Part shown: positions 62,986-64,000 of the stretch, piece after piece
Layout of the letters: the number at the start of each line of letters is the position of its first letter
Numbering within the stretch: the stretch's first letter is position 1
DNA from: Nakamurella silvestris
GTDB taxonomy: Bacteria; Actinomycetota; Actinomycetes; Mycobacteriales; Nakamurellaceae
Direction: 5' to 3'
Length of the DNA: 64,000 nucleotides
Assembly (NCBI GenBank): GCA_003576535.1
Contig: QXCQ01000091.1
Coordinates: 262,172 to 326,171 of the forward strand
Notes under the pieces: generated by a model
Told to the model about the DNA's origin: nothing
Databases searched by the model: none
The model's input: the letters and a program-made list of their open reading frames with translations, nothing else
Translations under genes and position numbers: made by a program

Positions 62986-63668
62986 CGTTGTTCCTCCTGA
63001 TCGGAAGAGGGTGTCCTGGCCGGCGTGTTGCCACCCACATGGGCGAGATAGCCGCTGAGCAGGGTGTTGTCGGTCAACAGGCCCTCGGTGAAGATCTCCA
63101 GGGCGGGCAGGGTCGTCCACGCGGTGACCGCGGTGAGGACAGCGGCGAGATCCGTGGCCTTCTCCACCCCACCGCTCAGATTGATCTGCATCAGCAGCAG
63201 CCCGAGCCCCTGCAGGGCAAGATATCTCGCCCTGGCTTCCGGATCCCGGCTCGGCCGCACGGTGCCGGCGGCCTCCGCCTCCTGCAGGTACGTCCGGACG
63301 TCGTCGACCATGTGCTCGATGAATCGGGCCGCCAGGTCTCCGCCGGCGACCAGGCTCCGCACGACGTATCCGGCGAGGGGCGCGTAGTCGGTGACGGCAG
63401 CCAGGGCCGACAGGAACATTCCCGGATCGGCCGCGGTGAGCACCTCGGTCTTGGCCACCCGGATCTGGTCCGACACGTGGGCGTCGCACACCTCGCGCAG
63501 CCGGTCCTTGGTGCCGAAGTGGTGGATCACCAGGCCGGGGCTGACCTCGGCATCCGCGGCGATCTGCCGGACCGAGGCGGTGAAGCCCTGAGTGGCGAAT
63601 CGGCGGATGGCCGCGTCGCGGATCCGGGCGGCGGCGGTCAAATCCTGATCGGCTCCTGCTGAACGCAT
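62982..63668 (-). CDS. TetR-family repressor of the ABC exporter
   Basis: 228 residues from ATG 63666-63668. HTH region: [47 protein letters not shown]. The C-terminal domain is a typical ligand-binding helical bundle. Heads a three-gene unit with ATPase and permease, each overlapping by 4 nt. An operator-like palindrome covers its promoter, so it most likely represses itself and the exporter until a ligand binds. GTG 63677 is an alternative start. Confidence 0.94.
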   Translation of the reverse strand: MRSAGADQDLTAAARIRDAAIRRFATQGFTASVRQIAADAEVSPGLVIHHFGTKDRLREVCDAHVSDQIRVAKTEVLTAADPGMFLSALAAVTDYAPLAGYVVRSLVAGGDLAARFIEHMVDDVRTYLQEAEAAGTVRPSRDPEARARYLALQGLGLLLMQINLSGGVEKATDLAAVLTAVTAWTTLPALEIFTEGLLTDNTLLSGYLAHVGGNTPARTPSSDQEEQR

Positions 63669-63675
63669 GTTCAAC

Positions 63676-63705
63676 ACACTAAACGCGTGTTTAGTGCCGC
63701 GTCAA
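63676..63705 (-). promoter_or_regulatory. tetR promoter and operator
   Basis: TTGACG (63700-63705), 18-nt spacer, TAGTGT (63676-63681), then 7 nt to the ATG. The palindrome CACTAAAC-GCGT-GTTTAGTG (63677-63696) covers the -10 and most of the spacer. Confidence 0.88.
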
Positions 63706-63749
63706 GGGTTCCTCGTGGGTGTTCGGGGGCACAGACGCGCGCACCCCTC

Positions 63750-63988
63750 GCCCCACGCGCGAGCGGACCCCCACACCCCAGCCCCGCTCCGCGAGCGGAC
63801 CTCCACACCCCAGAATGTGAGGTGTCACCGTCCACTCGCGGAGCAACAGCGGCACCCCACCCGCCGAACGGACCCCCACACCCCGCCCCGCGAGCGGACC
63901 CCCACACCCCTACCCCACCCGCGAGCGGACCCCCACACCCCAAATTCTGAGGTGCCACCGTCCACTCGCGGAGCTACACCCACACCCC
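63750..63988. repeat. Array of family C-related palindromes and half-sites
   Basis: Two full units (63788-63842 and 63918-63972: arms CCGCGAGCGGACC / GTCCACTCGCGGA around CACACCCCAGAATGTGAGGTG-type centres) are interspersed with left half-sites CGAGCGGACCCCCACACCCC. The array continues to the window edge. No gene. Confidence 0.88.
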
Positions 63989-64000
63989 GCCCGCCGAACG

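Overview
The window is a 64 kb, very GC-rich piece of an actinobacterial chromosome. The evidence is the codon bias, the actinomycete-type ilvB attenuator with a short Leu/Val/Ile leader peptide, a PPOX-class (possibly F420-binding) protein, the aerobic cobalamin pathway with fused cobIJ, and several leaderless TANNNT promoters. I cannot name the genus. It reads as ordinary chromosome: I saw no phage, IS transposase, CRISPR array, rRNA or tRNA gene.

Left part (1-19.97 kb), mostly housekeeping. A 5'-attenuated ilvB (minus strand, running off the left edge) is followed by a two-gene unit: a 235-residue acidic protein without a single Lys or Arg, and a zinc-ribbon/DUF2510 protein. Then come a bPH6 protein, ilvD, a YdbS/YdbT-like PH pair, a D-2-hydroxyacid dehydrogenase, an ECF sigma factor with a coupled membrane-anchored probable anti-sigma factor, a GSDH-type lipoprotein that probably starts with AUU, a MerR regulator, gatC-gatA-gatB and an ACT-domain protein.

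Middle part (20.2-42.9 kb plus 55.1-59.1 kb), a nearly complete aerobic B12 pathway in several transcription units. They are cobK; cbiB with a GNAT gene; cobU; cbtB-cbtA-cobT-cobS behind a cobalamin riboswitch; chlID-cobO-cobB/cobC fusion-cobA-phosphatase behind a second riboswitch; cobL-cobM-PPOX protein; marR-cobG-cobH-cobIJ-nucleoside hydrolase without a riboswitch; and riboswitch-controlled cobN. Not seen in the window are cobF, cobQ and bluB.

Right part: a DUF885 peptidase-like protein, a 1744-residue secreted GH92 mannosidase with CBM6-like, FIVAR-like and SLH-like modules, a RecB-nuclease/helicase, a small alpha/beta hydrolase, a cytochrome P450, and a TetR-ABC exporter operon with a clear operator.

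The most unusual non-coding content is a set of long palindromic intergenic elements. Several families occur. Most sit where two genes converge, one copy is a perfect 53-nt palindrome, and two families interleave in a roughly 0.9 kb array at 36.94-37.86 kb. cobG is bracketed by near-identical 20-bp inverted repeats.
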